From: Caulobacter rhizosphaerae
GTDB lineage: Bacteria; Pseudomonadota; Alphaproteobacteria; Caulobacterales; Caulobacteraceae
Assembly: GCF_010977555.1 (NCBI RefSeq)
Contig: NZ_CP048815.1
Coordinates: 2,348,501 to 2,412,500, forward strand
Reading direction: 5' to 3'
Length of the DNA stretch: 64,000 nt
Each line of letters starts with the position of its first letter. Position 1 is the first letter of the stretch. The position numbers and the translations under genes are program-made. Below are positions 12,113 to 21,005 of the stretch, in pieces. Under the pieces are notes generated by a model. That model was given only the letters and a program-made list of their open reading frames with translations. It had not been told where the DNA came from and ran no database searches.

Positions 12113-13372
12113 ATGACTCCGTTGCTTCGAGCCGCCCTGGCCGCCTTCGTTCTCCTGTCGGCGGGCTCTGCCCGGGCCGCCGCGCCGGGCGAGCGGCTCG
12201 AGAAGGTGGTGATCCTCAGCCGGCACGGGGTGCGGGCGGCGATGTCGAGTCCCGAGCGGCTGGAGGAGGCCTCGGCTCGGCCGTGGCCTCGGTTCTCGGT
12301 CCCGCCTGGCCACCTGACGGCCAGGGGCGAAGCCCTGGCGTCGCTGATGGGCGGCTATTTCCACGACCATTATGTCGCCGAAGGTCTGTTGGAACGGCGG
12401 GGCGACTGCGGCGCGGCCTCCTACTGGGCCAACGTCACCCAAAGGACGATCGCCACGGCCCAGGCGGTTGGGCGAACTCTGTCCCCGGGCTGCGCCGTCG
12501 CAGTCGGCACGGTGGGCGAGGGCCGCGTCGATCCGATGTTCGAACCGGTGAAGGCCGGCGTCGTCGTCGCCGACCCGGCTCTGGCGCGGGCCGCCGTCGC
12601 TGGCCGCGCCGGCGGCGACCTTGCCGCCTGGAGCGCCAGCCATCGTGACGCGATCGAGCGGCTCGACGCGCTCCTGATGCAGTGCTCGGCCGGTCCGTGC
12701 CCGCCGTCGCCTGGAAAACGGCGGATCTTCGACGCCAAGCCGGGCTTCGCCGAGGGTGAGGAGCTTGTGTCGCTGTCGGGGCCGGAGGCCTTCGCGTCGG
12801 GCGTCACCGAGAGCCTGCTGATGGCGTGGGCCGACGGCCAGGATTTTGCGGGGCGGGGTTGGCGGGGTTTTGACGAGGACGCCCTGACCGGTGTTTTCGC
12901 CCTGCACCAGGCGGAGTTCGACCTGCGGCTTCGCACGCCCTACGTCGCCAAGACCCTCGGCGGTCCGCTGGCGCGACGGATCCTGGCCACGCTGGAGCCG
13001 GAGGGCTCCGATGGCATGATCGGTCCGGCGGGCGCCCGGATCGTCTTCGTGGCCGGCCATGACGGCACCCTGGCGGTGCTGGGCGGACTGCTGCGCCTAG
13101 AATGGGCCTTGCCGGGCTACCAGCCCAACCAGATCGGTCCCGGCGGCGCGCTGGTGTTCGAGCGCTGGCGTCGGGCCGACGGCGTGCGCGTGATCCGCGC
13201 CCGCTTCACCGGCCAGAGCCTTCGTCAGCTGCGCGAAGCGGCGCCCTTGACCCAGGCGACGCCGCCGCTGTCGGCGCCTGTGTTCATCCCGGGCTGCAGC
13301 ACGGCCACGCCGGCGTTCGATTGTCCGCTGGACCGGTTCGAGGCCATCGTATCGCAAGCCTTGGCGTCGTGA
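12113..13372 (+). CDS. histidine acid phosphatase (phytase/glucose-1-phosphatase type)
   Basis: A 419-residue exported phosphatase of the histidine-acid (branch 2) family. The signal peptide covers about residues 1-22 (ARAAA). The catalytic motif RHGVRA is in VVILSRHGVRAAMSSPERL (about residues 31-49; family consensus RHGxRxP, here Ala replaces Pro), and the proton-donor motif HD is in FVAGHDGTLAVLGG (about 310). Length and motifs fit the AppA/Agp group, whose members hydrolyse phytate or glucose-1-phosphate. Because the gene lies a few kilobases from a full inositol pathway, phytate dephosphorylation feeding inositol is an attractive but unproven role. It stands 16 bases behind a GH92 gene and 52 bases ahead of a GH115 gene. 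Confidence 0.85.
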   Translation: MTPLLRAALAAFVLLSAGSARAAAPGERLEKVVILSRHGVRAAMSSPERLEEASARPWPRFSVPPGHLTARGEALASLMGGYFHDHYVAEGLLERRGDCGAASYWANVTQRTIATAQAVGRTLSPGCAVAVGTVGEGRVDPMFEPVKAGVVVADPALARAAVAGRAGGDLAAWSASHRDAIERLDALLMQCSAGPCPPSPGKRRIFDAKPGFAEGEELVSLSGPEAFASGVTESLLMAWADGQDFAGRGWRGFDEDALTGVFALHQAEFDLRLRTPYVAKTLGGPLARRILATLEPEGSDGMIGPAGARIVFVAGHDGTLAVLGGLLRLEWALPGYQPNQIGPGGALVFERWRRADGVRVIRARFTGQSLRQLREAAPLTQATPPLSAPVFIPGCSTATPAFDCPLDRFEAIVSQALAS

Positions 13373-13424
13373 TCGCGCCTCGTCCAAACTAGAAGAATTG
13401 TCACGCGTAGGGAGGCCCGGGCCA

Positions 13425-15947
13425 ATGAACAGATCGACGTCTATCTGGCGGGGCGCCCTGGCGCTGGTTCTTTGTCTCGCCGCCGCTCAGGCCGTGCAGG
13501 CGCAGGGCCGTCGCGAAACCGGGGCCCTCTTCACCGACAGCCTGGCGCGGGGCGGCTTCGTGCTGGTCGAGGCGGGGCGTGCGCCGACCATCATTGTCGA
13601 TCCCGCCGACGCCGCGGTCGTCCGTCACGCCGCTGACGATCTGGCGGACGACATCAAGACCGTCACCGGTCAACAGGCGACGGTGGCGGCCGCGCCTGCC
13701 GGCAAGACGGCGATCCTGGTCGGCACGCTGGGTCACAGCCGGCTGATCGACCGGATCGTCGCCGCGAGGAAGGTCGACGTCTCCCGCCTGTCCGGCGCCT
13801 GGGAGAGCTTCGTCATCGCCTCGGTCGACCGACCGTTGCCGGGGGTCGACAAGGCCCTGGTCGTGATCGGCAGCGACCGGCGGGGGACGGCCTTCGGTGT
13901 CTATGAGGTGGCGCAGGGAATAGGGGTGTCGCCTTGGGCCTGGTGGGCTGACGTGACGCCCAAGCATCGAGTCACGCTGTTCGTCGCCCCGGGCGTCCAT
14001 CGTTTCGGTCCGCCCTCGGTCCGCTACCGCGGCGTCTTCGTCAATGACGAGGACTGGGGCCTCTATCCCTGGGCGGTCAAGACCTTCGATCCCGAGCGCG
14101 GCGACATCGGGCCCAAGACCTACCGCCGGATCTTCACCCTGCTGCTGCGCCTGAAGGCCAACACCTTGTGGCCGGCCATGCACCACACGACCGCGCCGTT
14201 CAATTCCGACCCGGCCAACGCCAAACTGGCCGAGGAATACGGCATCGTCATGGGCTCGTCCCACGCCGAAGCCATGCTGCGCAACAATGTCGGCGAGTGG
14301 AAGGCTGCGCCCGAGACGTTCAACTACGCGACCAATCCCGAAGGCGTGAAGGCCTATTGGGAAGAGCGCGCCAAGCTGAACGGGCAATACGAGAGCCTGT
14401 GGACCCTCGGCATGCGGGGCATCCACGACACCGGCATGGTCGGTCCCAAGACCATGCAGGACAAGGTCGCCCTGCTCGACAAGATCATCGCCGACCAGCG
14501 CGAGCTCCTGGCCAGGAACGTCTCGCCGGACGTCACCAAGGTTCCGCAGATCTTCGTGCCCTACAAGGAAGTGCTCGAGATCTACCGGGCGGGAGTGAAG
14601 GTCCCGGACGACGTCACCATTGTCTGGCCCGACGACAATTTCGGCTATATCCGCCAGTTCCCCAGCGCCGAGGAGGCGGGGCGCAAGGGCGGGGCAGGGG
14701 TCTACTATCATCTGTCCTACCTTGGATATCCGCTGGCCTACCTATGGCTCGGCACGACGCCGCCGGCCCTGGTGCAGGAGGAGATGATCCACGCCTGGGA
14801 CAAGGGCGCGCGCAATGTCTGGATCGCCAATGTCGGCGACATCAAGCCGGCCGAGATCGGCGCCAGCCACTTCCTGGAGATGGCCTGGGACATCGACCGC
14901 TGGCGCGGCAAGACCCAGCACCAGTTCCTTGAGGACTGGAGCGGGCGCGCCTTTGGACCCGCCTTGGCCGGCAAGACCGCCGACCTGATGGACGCCTATT
15001 ATCGCCTCAACTTCGAGCGGCGACCCGAGCACCTGGAGTGGCAGCCCCAGGCCGAGAACCGGCACCTGTCCAGCTATACGCCCGACGAGGTCAACGACCG
15101 GCTTCGGGCCTTCCGCAAGCTGGTGGCCGAAACCAAGGCGACCGCCGCCTCCGTGCCGCCGGAACAGGCCGACGCCTGGTTCGAGCTGGTCGAGTTCCCG
15201 ATCCGCATCTCGGCCGCCGCCAACATGCGGTTCTTTGCGGCCGAGCGGTACAACGAACTTGTCGACAGCGACCAGGCGATGGCGCGCTCGGCCGGCGGGG
15301 CGGCCGTGGAGGCCCAAGCCGAGATCACCGCCCTGACCGATCGCTTCAACAACCAGGTCGCCGGCGGCAAGTGGCGCTGGCTGATGCCGGAGGAGCCTGC
15401 CGACAGCCAATGGCGGATCTATCGCGCCCGTCCGATCCCGATGCCGAGCGCCGGCCTCACCGCTGATCCGGCCAGGTTCCTGGCCGTGGTCGACGGCAAC
15501 GCGCCCGCCGCCTCGCCGGTGTTCGAGGCCGAGGCGTTCGCCGCCAATACCGGCTGGCGCCTGGTCGAAGGCGTCGGTCGTGGCCGCGGCGTGATGATGG
15601 CCGACGAGCCGGGCGCCGCCCTGACCCTGGCCGTCGATGTCGCCGGTTCCGACGGCCGCCGCGCGCAACTGGGCGTGCTGCCGATCTTCCCCGACGGCCA
15701 GGCCCAGGACATCGAGCTCGATGTCAGCATCGACGGCGGCGCCGTCGAGCACGTGCGTCTGCCGCGCAAGGTCGGCTCCCCGGCCTGGGCCGAGGGCGTG
15801 CTGGACAACCTGCTGAAGATCACGGTCGGCCCGTCGCTGTCGCCGGGGCGCCATAAGATCACGGTGACGTCGGGGGCCGGCCGCGTCGGCCTCGACCGCG
15901 TGAGGCTGGTCCTACCCGAGCAGGTGGCGGTGCACGAGAACCATTAA
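13425..15947 (+). CDS. GH115 xylan alpha-1,2-glucuronidase
   Basis: The protein has 840 residues from the ATG at 13425, which has AGGGAGG nine bases upstream and begins a clear signal peptide (to about residue 25, VQAQG). The N-terminal domain (about 30-190) includes AILVGTLGHSRLIDRI and VVIGSDRRGTAFGVYEVAQGIGV; the catalytic barrel begins with VRYRGVFVNDEDWGLYPW and continues with LLLRLKANTLWPAMH and GIVMGSSHAEAMLRNN, a combination diagnostic of GH115. These enzymes remove 4-O-methylglucuronic acid from internal and terminal xylose residues of xylan. The C-terminal part (after about 660) is a beta-sandwich-like extension. Together with GH43 and the esterase it supports hemicellulose use. Confidence 0.92.
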   Translation: MNRSTSIWRGALALVLCLAAAQAVQAQGRRETGALFTDSLARGGFVLVEAGRAPTIIVDPADAAVVRHAADDLADDIKTVTGQQATVAAAPAGKTAILVGTLGHSRLIDRIVAARKVDVSRLSGAWESFVIASVDRPLPGVDKALVVIGSDRRGTAFGVYEVAQGIGVSPWAWWADVTPKHRVTLFVAPGVHRFGPPSVRYRGVFVNDEDWGLYPWAVKTFDPERGDIGPKTYRRIFTLLLRLKANTLWPAMHHTTAPFNSDPANAKLAEEYGIVMGSSHAEAMLRNNVGEWKAAPETFNYATNPEGVKAYWEERAKLNGQYESLWTLGMRGIHDTGMVGPKTMQDKVALLDKIIADQRELLARNVSPDVTKVPQIFVPYKEVLEIYRAGVKVPDDVTIVWPDDNFGYIRQFPSAEEAGRKGGAGVYYHLSYLGYPLAYLWLGTTPPALVQEEMIHAWDKGARNVWIANVGDIKPAEIGASHFLEMAWDIDRWRGKTQHQFLEDWSGRAFGPALAGKTADLMDAYYRLNFERRPEHLEWQPQAENRHLSSYTPDEVNDRLRAFRKLVAETKATAASVPPEQADAWFELVEFPIRISAAANMRFFAAERYNELVDSDQAMARSAGGAAVEAQAEITALTDRFNNQVAGGKWRWLMPEEPADSQWRIYRARPIPMPSAGLTADPARFLAVVDGNAPAASPVFEAEAFAANTGWRLVEGVGRGRGVMMADEPGAALTLAVDVAGSDGRRAQLGVLPIFPDGQAQDIELDVSIDGGAVEHVRLPRKVGSPAWAEGVLDNLLKITVGPSLSPGRHKITVTSGAGRVGLDRVRLVLPEQVAVHENH

Positions 15948-15958
15948 GTGGCTCGGTG

Positions 15959-16061
15959 CGTCCTTCGAGGCCCGCTGCGCGGGCACCTCAGGATGAGGAA
16001 TTCAGAAGCGACCCACAGTCCTCATCCTGAGGTGTGAGCCGCAGGCGAGCCTCGAAGGACG
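15959..16061. repeat. interspersed inverted repeat (CGTCCTTCGAGG family), copy 1
   Basis: Between two convergent genes lies a 103-base element with nested inverted arms. The outer arms CGTCCTTCGAGGC (15959-15971) and GCCTCGAAGGACG (16049-16061) match perfectly, as do the inner arms ACCTCAGGATGAGGA (15985-15999) and TCCTCATCCTGAGGT (16019-16033). Between outer and inner arms on the left is a small hairpin GCCCG-CTGCG-CGGGC. The core words CGTCCTTCGA and CTCAGGATGAGG recur in a second element at 59758-59840. The position suggests it can act as a bidirectional terminator for the GH115 and GH92 genes. Confidence 0.8.
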
Positions 16062-16110
16062 TACGGCGGTTCAAAACCGCAGCGGCCGGTCGAACCTCGA
16101 AGCGAAAGCG

Positions 16111-18420
16111 TTACCGCCCGTCAGGCGGCGAAACGAAGGTCGTCGCCCAACCCGCCGGCGCCGGGCCCATGGTCAGGTCCAGCACGCCGCCCTGGGCCAG
16201 CTCGGCGTGGGTGATCCAGGCGCGGTCCAGCGGCTTGCCGTTCAGCTTGGCGGCCGTGACGTAGCGGTTGGTCTCCGAGGCGGCCAAGGCCTGGATCGTG
16301 AAGGTCTTGCCGCCCTCTAGCGCCAGCGTGCTGCGCGTGAACACCGGCGAGGCGATGTAATAGTAGGGCTGGCCGGCGTTGGGATAGAGGCCGATGGCGT
16401 TCCAGACGTACCAACTGGACATCGCGCCGGCGTCGTCGTTGCCCGGCAGGCCGGTGCGGGCGAGACGATAGTGCTTGGCCATCAGCTGGCGCGCGATCTC
16501 GGCCGTCCGGTCGGGGCGGCCGGCATGGATATAGAGGTACGGCGCCAGGATGTCGGGCTCATTGCCCTGCGAGTAGTGGCCGTCGAACAAGCGGTCCAGC
16601 CAGGTCACGAAGCCCCCGCGCCCGCCGGTCTTGGCCATCAGTCCGGCGACATCCTGGGGCACGTAGGTCGAGTACTGCAGCGAGTTGCCCTCGTAGAACG
16701 GGGCGTCCCACCACGGGCCCGAACGGTCGGGATACTCGTAGGTGCAGCTGTAGTTCTCGACCCACTCGCCGTTGGGGGAGCGGGGGCGGATGCAGCCCAG
16801 CGCGTCGTCCCAGAGGTGCTTCCAGTTCGCCGATCGCGCCAGGTAGCGCCTGGCGTCCTCGGATTTCCCCAACGCCTTGGCCACCACGCCGATCGCATAG
16901 TCGTCATAGGCGTATTCCAGCGTACGTGAAGCCGAGCGGGTCTCCGTGAACGGTACATAGCCCAGCTTCAGATAGTCCTTCAGGACGCGGCCCTGCAGGA
17001 AGGGCTGGTCGCTGTCGACCTCGCCGTTCTTGCGGATCGCCTCATAGGCCAGCGCCTGGTCGAAGCCGCCCAGCCGCTTGACCACCGCGTCGGCCACCAG
17101 GATGTCGCCGTTGGAGCCGCCCTGGGTCATGCCGTTGGCGCCGGCGATGCGCGAATCCGGCATCCAGCCGGTGTGCTTGTAGGTGTCGACCAGCGAGCGG
17201 AGCATGTCGCGCTGCCGCTGCGGCTGGATCACGGTCAGCAGCGGGTGCAGCGTCCGGAACGTGTCCCAGAGGGTGTAGAAGTCCTCGTAGTGAGGCTCGT
17301 CCGATTTCCACCAGACGTTCTCGCCGGACAGGTCGTGCGGCATGGTGTGGGCGCGGTACAGGGCGGAATAGAAGATCCGCTGCTGCTCGTCCGAGCCGCC
17401 CTCGACCCGGATCTTGGCCAGGGCGTCGTTCCATTGCGCCCGGGCGGCGTGGCGATAGGCGTCGAAGTCCCAGCCGGGCATCTCTTCGGCCAGGCTGGCG
17501 CGGGCCTTGTCGGCGCTGATGAACGACACGGCCAGCTTCATTCGTACCTGGCGGTCGGTGGTGGTGTCGAAGGTGAGGTAGGCGCCCAGGCGGTTGGAGA
17601 ACTCGCGCTCGGTGTCATACTCGATCATCAGGCCCTGGCGGTTGGCCGGGCTCTTGACCTGCGCGCCGCCTTCCGAACGGCCGGGGCCGGGCGTGGTCTC
17701 AAACCAGCCCTGGCCCGCCTTCCAGGCCCCGAAGGCCTTGGCGGGCCGATCGACGACGGCGTGGAAGTAGAGCGTGTAGGGCGCGGGATTCCAGCCGCCC
17801 TCGACCGTGACCTCGCCAGTCAGGGTGTGATCGTCGACCAGCTCGACCTTGGCCAGCCTCACCCGCTGGCCGCGCCCGCGCATGGCCACCACCGAGCCGA
17901 CGTCGAAGATCAGCTGGCTCTCGGCGACGGCGGGATAGGTCAGGCGCTGGAAGCCGACCCGGCGCGTGGCCGTCAGCTCGACCTTGATCCGCTCGGCGTC
18001 GCTGTTGCCCAGGCCGACGCTGTAATAGCCTGGCGAAGCCTGTTCATCGCTCTTGCCGAAGTGCAGGTGGTTGACCCGCAGAGGGCCGACCGCCGGCGTG
18101 ACCCGGAAGTTGCCGTACTTGCCCGAGCCGCCGGTGCCGCTGACGTGGGTGTAGCTGAAGCCCATGATCGGGCTTTTGGAGTCGTAGCCATTGGTGTCGG
18201 CGTTGGTGGTGTCGGGGCTCAGCGACACGAAGCCGAACGGCACGCCCGCGCCGGGCACGGTGTTGCCGCCGGCGACCCCGCCGCCGTCGACGCCGACGAA
18301 CGGATCGGCCTTTTGCGCCAGGTCGGGGGCGGTCTGATTTGGCGCAGGGGTCTGGGCCAGCGCCGCGAGCGGCAGCGCCGCCAGGGCGACGCCGAGGAAA
18401 AGGCCGCTCAGGGCGCGCAT
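16111..18420 (-). CDS. GH92-family alpha-mannosidase in the inositol-transport operon
   Basis: A 769-residue GH92 enzyme with signal peptide (to about residue 22, ALAQT). The family opening is complete: DPFVGVDGGGVAGGNTVPGA, FGFVSLSPDTTNADTNGYDS and GFSYTHVSGTGGSGKYGN. The catalytic region has EDFYTLWDTFRTLHPLL and GNDDAGAMSSWYVWNAIGLYP. It lacks the C-terminal extra domain of the other GH92 protein and is the more canonical of the two. The start codon lies only 5 bases after the iatP stop, so it is read as the last gene of ibpA-iatA-iatP. Placing an exo-mannosidase in an inositol uptake operon suggests an inositol-bearing mannoside as substrate; this is inference only. Confidence 0.9.
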   Translation of the reverse strand: MRALSGLFLGVALAALPLAALAQTPAPNQTAPDLAQKADPFVGVDGGGVAGGNTVPGAGVPFGFVSLSPDTTNADTNGYDSKSPIMGFSYTHVSGTGGSGKYGNFRVTPAVGPLRVNHLHFGKSDEQASPGYYSVGLGNSDAERIKVELTATRRVGFQRLTYPAVAESQLIFDVGSVVAMRGRGQRVRLAKVELVDDHTLTGEVTVEGGWNPAPYTLYFHAVVDRPAKAFGAWKAGQGWFETTPGPGRSEGGAQVKSPANRQGLMIEYDTEREFSNRLGAYLTFDTTTDRQVRMKLAVSFISADKARASLAEEMPGWDFDAYRHAARAQWNDALAKIRVEGGSDEQQRIFYSALYRAHTMPHDLSGENVWWKSDEPHYEDFYTLWDTFRTLHPLLTVIQPQRQRDMLRSLVDTYKHTGWMPDSRIAGANGMTQGGSNGDILVADAVVKRLGGFDQALAYEAIRKNGEVDSDQPFLQGRVLKDYLKLGYVPFTETRSASRTLEYAYDDYAIGVVAKALGKSEDARRYLARSANWKHLWDDALGCIRPRSPNGEWVENYSCTYEYPDRSGPWWDAPFYEGNSLQYSTYVPQDVAGLMAKTGGRGGFVTWLDRLFDGHYSQGNEPDILAPYLYIHAGRPDRTAEIARQLMAKHYRLARTGLPGNDDAGAMSSWYVWNAIGLYPNAGQPYYYIASPVFTRSTLALEGGKTFTIQALAASETNRYVTAAKLNGKPLDRAWITHAELAQGGVLDLTMGPAPAGWATTFVSPPDGR

Positions 18421-18425
18421 CGCGA

Positions 18426-19442
18426 TCAGGCCTTGTGGGTGCGGGCGTAGTGATCGAACGCCACGGCCGCGACAATGATCAGGCCGATCACCACCTGCTG
18501 AAAGTAGGAGCTGACGTGCATGATCACCAGGCCGTTCGACAGCACGCCGATCAGCAGCGCGCCAAGGAGGGTGCCGCCCACGCCGCCGGACCCGCCGGTC
18601 AGGCTGGCCCCGCCGATCACCACCGAGGCGATGACCCGCAGTTCATAGCCCGTCCCGGCCACGGCCTCGGCCGAGCCCAGGCGGGCCGACAGCAGGAAGC
18701 CCGACAGGCCGGCCAAGGCGCCGATCACGGCGTAGACGCTGGTGACGATGAAGTCGACATTGACGCCCGACAGCCGGGCGGCCTCGGCGTTGCCGCCGAC
18801 CGCATAGACCTGGCGGCCGTAGCGCGTGTAGCGCAGCACGACGTGGCCCAGGGCGGCGACCAGCACGAAGACGGCGATCGGGACCGGCACGAACAGGATG
18901 TCGCCGGTGCCCCACCAGCGGTAGGCGGCGTCGAAGCCGGAGATCGGGCCGCCGTCATTGAGGATCAGCGTCGCGCCGCGCCACACGGTCATGCCGCCCA
19001 GGGTGACGATGAAGGCCGGCACGTGCAGCCAGGTCACCGCCTTGCCATGGACGTAGCCGCCAGCCAGGCCGACGAGGGTGGAAATCCCCAGGGCGATCAG
19101 CCAGCTGACCGGGGAGGGGCCGACGAGCGTCGTCACCACATAGGCCGCGGCGAGCGAGGCGAAGGCCAGCAGCGAGCCCACCGCCACGTCGATGCCGCCG
19201 ATCAGGATCACATAGGTCATGCCGACGGCGATGATCCCGTAGATCGACACCTCGCTGAGGATGTTCAGCGCGTTGCGGATTGTCAGGAAGCGCTCGTTGA
19301 CCGCGCCGAACACGGCGACCAGCAGCAGCAGGAACAGGATCGTCCGGTGCTTGCGCGCGAAGGCCAGCGGATCGAACCGGCGGGGTGCGGACGTCGCCTG
19401 GTCGGCCGTCGGATCGGGGGAAAGCGTCGGGGTGGAGGTCAT
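18426..19442 (-). CDS. iatP: inositol ABC transporter permease
   Basis: A 338-residue inner-membrane permease of the RbsC/BPD_transp_2 type with about eight to ten hydrophobic segments, starting at residue 30 (TILFLLLLVAVFGAV) after a hydrophilic N-terminus. The conserved ITVGMTYVILIGGIDLSVG-type loop is present as GMTYVILIGGIDVAVGS. The ATG overlaps the end of iatA by four bases (ATGA), so the two are translationally coupled. Naming as IatP follows from the operon ibpA-iatA-iatP and the adjoining inositol catabolic genes; similarity alone would only say ribose/simple-sugar permease. Confidence 0.88.
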   Translation of the reverse strand: MTSTPTLSPDPTADQATSAPRRFDPLAFARKHRTILFLLLLVAVFGAVNERFLTIRNALNILSEVSIYGIIAVGMTYVILIGGIDVAVGSLLAFASLAAAYVVTTLVGPSPVSWLIALGISTLVGLAGGYVHGKAVTWLHVPAFIVTLGGMTVWRGATLILNDGGPISGFDAAYRWWGTGDILFVPVPIAVFVLVAALGHVVLRYTRYGRQVYAVGGNAEAARLSGVNVDFIVTSVYAVIGALAGLSGFLLSARLGSAEAVAGTGYELRVIASVVIGGASLTGGSGGVGGTLLGALLIGVLSNGLVIMHVSSYFQQVVIGLIIVAAVAFDHYARTHKA

Positions 19443-20989
19443 TGGGGACGGTGTTCCATTCCTGGCGGCGGAGCCCGGCCGACGCCGGTCGCCATGTAGG
19501 CCATCAGGCCCTCTTCGGTGGCGGTCTCGCCGTCGAGGTCGGCGACGACCACGCCCTCGCGGAACACGACGATGCGGTCGCTGACGGCCATGACCTCGGC
19601 CAGTTCCGAGGAGATGACGAGGATCGCGACGCCCTGGGCGGCCAGGTCGGACAGCACCTGGTGAACCTCGGCCTTGGCGCCGATGTCGATGCCGCGCGTG
19701 GGCTCATCGACGATCAGGACGCGCGGAGCCAGGGCCATCGAGCGGCCCAGCAGCACCTTCTGCTGGTTGCCGCCGGACAGCTTGCCGATCGGGGTCTCCT
19801 GGCTGGCCATCTTGACCCGCAGCTTTTGGCGATAGGTCTCGACCAGGTCGCGCTCGGCGCGCTCGTCGATCCACTGGCCCAGCCGGCTCAACGGCTTGAG
19901 GCTGGGCAGGCTCAGATTGCGGCGAATGGAATGGTCGAGGAAGCAGCCCTGCTGCTTGCGATCCTCGGGCACCATCATGACGCCGGCCCGGATCGCATCG
20001 CGGGGCGATTTCAACTTCAGCGGCTTGTCGTCCAGCCGGATCGATCCGGTGGCGATCGCGTCGGCGCCGAAGATGAGTCGGGCCAGGTCCGTGCGGCCGG
20101 CCCCGACCAGGCCCGCCAGGCCGACGATCTCGCCGGCGCGCACCTCCAGGCAGACATCCTTCAGATAGCCCGGCGCCGCCAGGCGCGGATGCTTGGGTGT
20201 CACGGTCTCGACCTTCAGGACGACGGGCCCAGGCGGACCCGAGCGCACCCGGCGGACGAACTCGACGGAGCGTCCCACCATCTGGCGGACCATGTCGTCG
20301 ATCTCGACATCGGCGACGTCGCCGCTGGCGACATAGCGGCCGTCGCGCATCACCGTATAGCGGTCGCACATGGCCTTCACCTCGGCCAGGCGGTGCGAGA
20401 CGTAGATGACGCTGACGCCGCGCGCCTTGAGGTCGGCGATGATCGCGTGCAGGCGCGCGACCTCGCGGCTGCTGAGGGCCGCGGTCGGCTCGTCCATGAT
20501 GATCAGCCGGGCGTTCAGCGTCATCGCCTTGGCGATCTCGACCATCTGCTGCTCGGCCACGGTCAGGCGGCTGACCGTGGCGTCGGGATCCAGCGGCAGG
20601 CCCAGTTCGCCCAGCAGGACGGCCGCATCGGCGCGCAGGCTTCGCCAGTCGATCAGGCCCAGGCGCTTCGGCTCGCGGCCCAAATACATGTTCTCGGCGA
20701 CGCTGAGCTCGGGGAACAGATTGAATTCCTGGTAGATCGTCGCGATGCCCAGTTGCTGGCGACGCAAAGGCGTGTCGCGCGGATCAAGGGGCTGGCCGTC
20801 GAACGTCACGACGCCTTCGTCGGCCGCATGGGCCGCCGACAGGATCTTGATCAGGGTCGACTTGCCCGCGCCGTTCTCGCCCAGCAGGGCGTGGACCTCG
20901 CCGCGCCCGACCTCGAGCCGAACCCGGTCGAGGGCGCGCACGCCGGGAAAGCTCTTGCTGACCTGGCTGACGTCCAGAAGCGTCATCAC
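19439..20989 (-). CDS. iatA: inositol ABC transporter, double ATP-binding subunit
   Basis: A 516-residue RbsA-type ATPase with two nucleotide-binding domains. The first has Walker A LLGENGAGKSTLIKILS, a degenerate signature LTVAEQQMVEIAKA and Walker B ARLIIMDEPTAALS; the second has the usual degenerate P-loop GLVGAGRTDLARLIFG, signature LSGGNQQKVLLGR and Walker B VLIVDEPTRGID. It energises sugar uptake through two copies of the permease in the inner membrane. It lies 16 bases downstream of ibpA and overlaps iatP by four bases. The assignment to inositol is from context and is consistent with the Caulobacter inositol transporter gene order. Confidence 0.88.
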   Translation of the reverse strand: MMTLLDVSQVSKSFPGVRALDRVRLEVGRGEVHALLGENGAGKSTLIKILSAAHAADEGVVTFDGQPLDPRDTPLRRQQLGIATIYQEFNLFPELSVAENMYLGREPKRLGLIDWRSLRADAAVLLGELGLPLDPDATVSRLTVAEQQMVEIAKAMTLNARLIIMDEPTAALSSREVARLHAIIADLKARGVSVIYVSHRLAEVKAMCDRYTVMRDGRYVASGDVADVEIDDMVRQMVGRSVEFVRRVRSGPPGPVVLKVETVTPKHPRLAAPGYLKDVCLEVRAGEIVGLAGLVGAGRTDLARLIFGADAIATGSIRLDDKPLKLKSPRDAIRAGVMMVPEDRKQQGCFLDHSIRRNLSLPSLKPLSRLGQWIDERAERDLVETYRQKLRVKMASQETPIGKLSGGNQQKVLLGRSMALAPRVLIVDEPTRGIDIGAKAEVHQVLSDLAAQGVAILVISSELAEVMAVSDRIVVFREGVVVADLDGETATEEGLMAYMATGVGRAPPPGMEHRPQ

Positions 20990-21005
20990 ACCATCCGCCG
21001 CAGGG

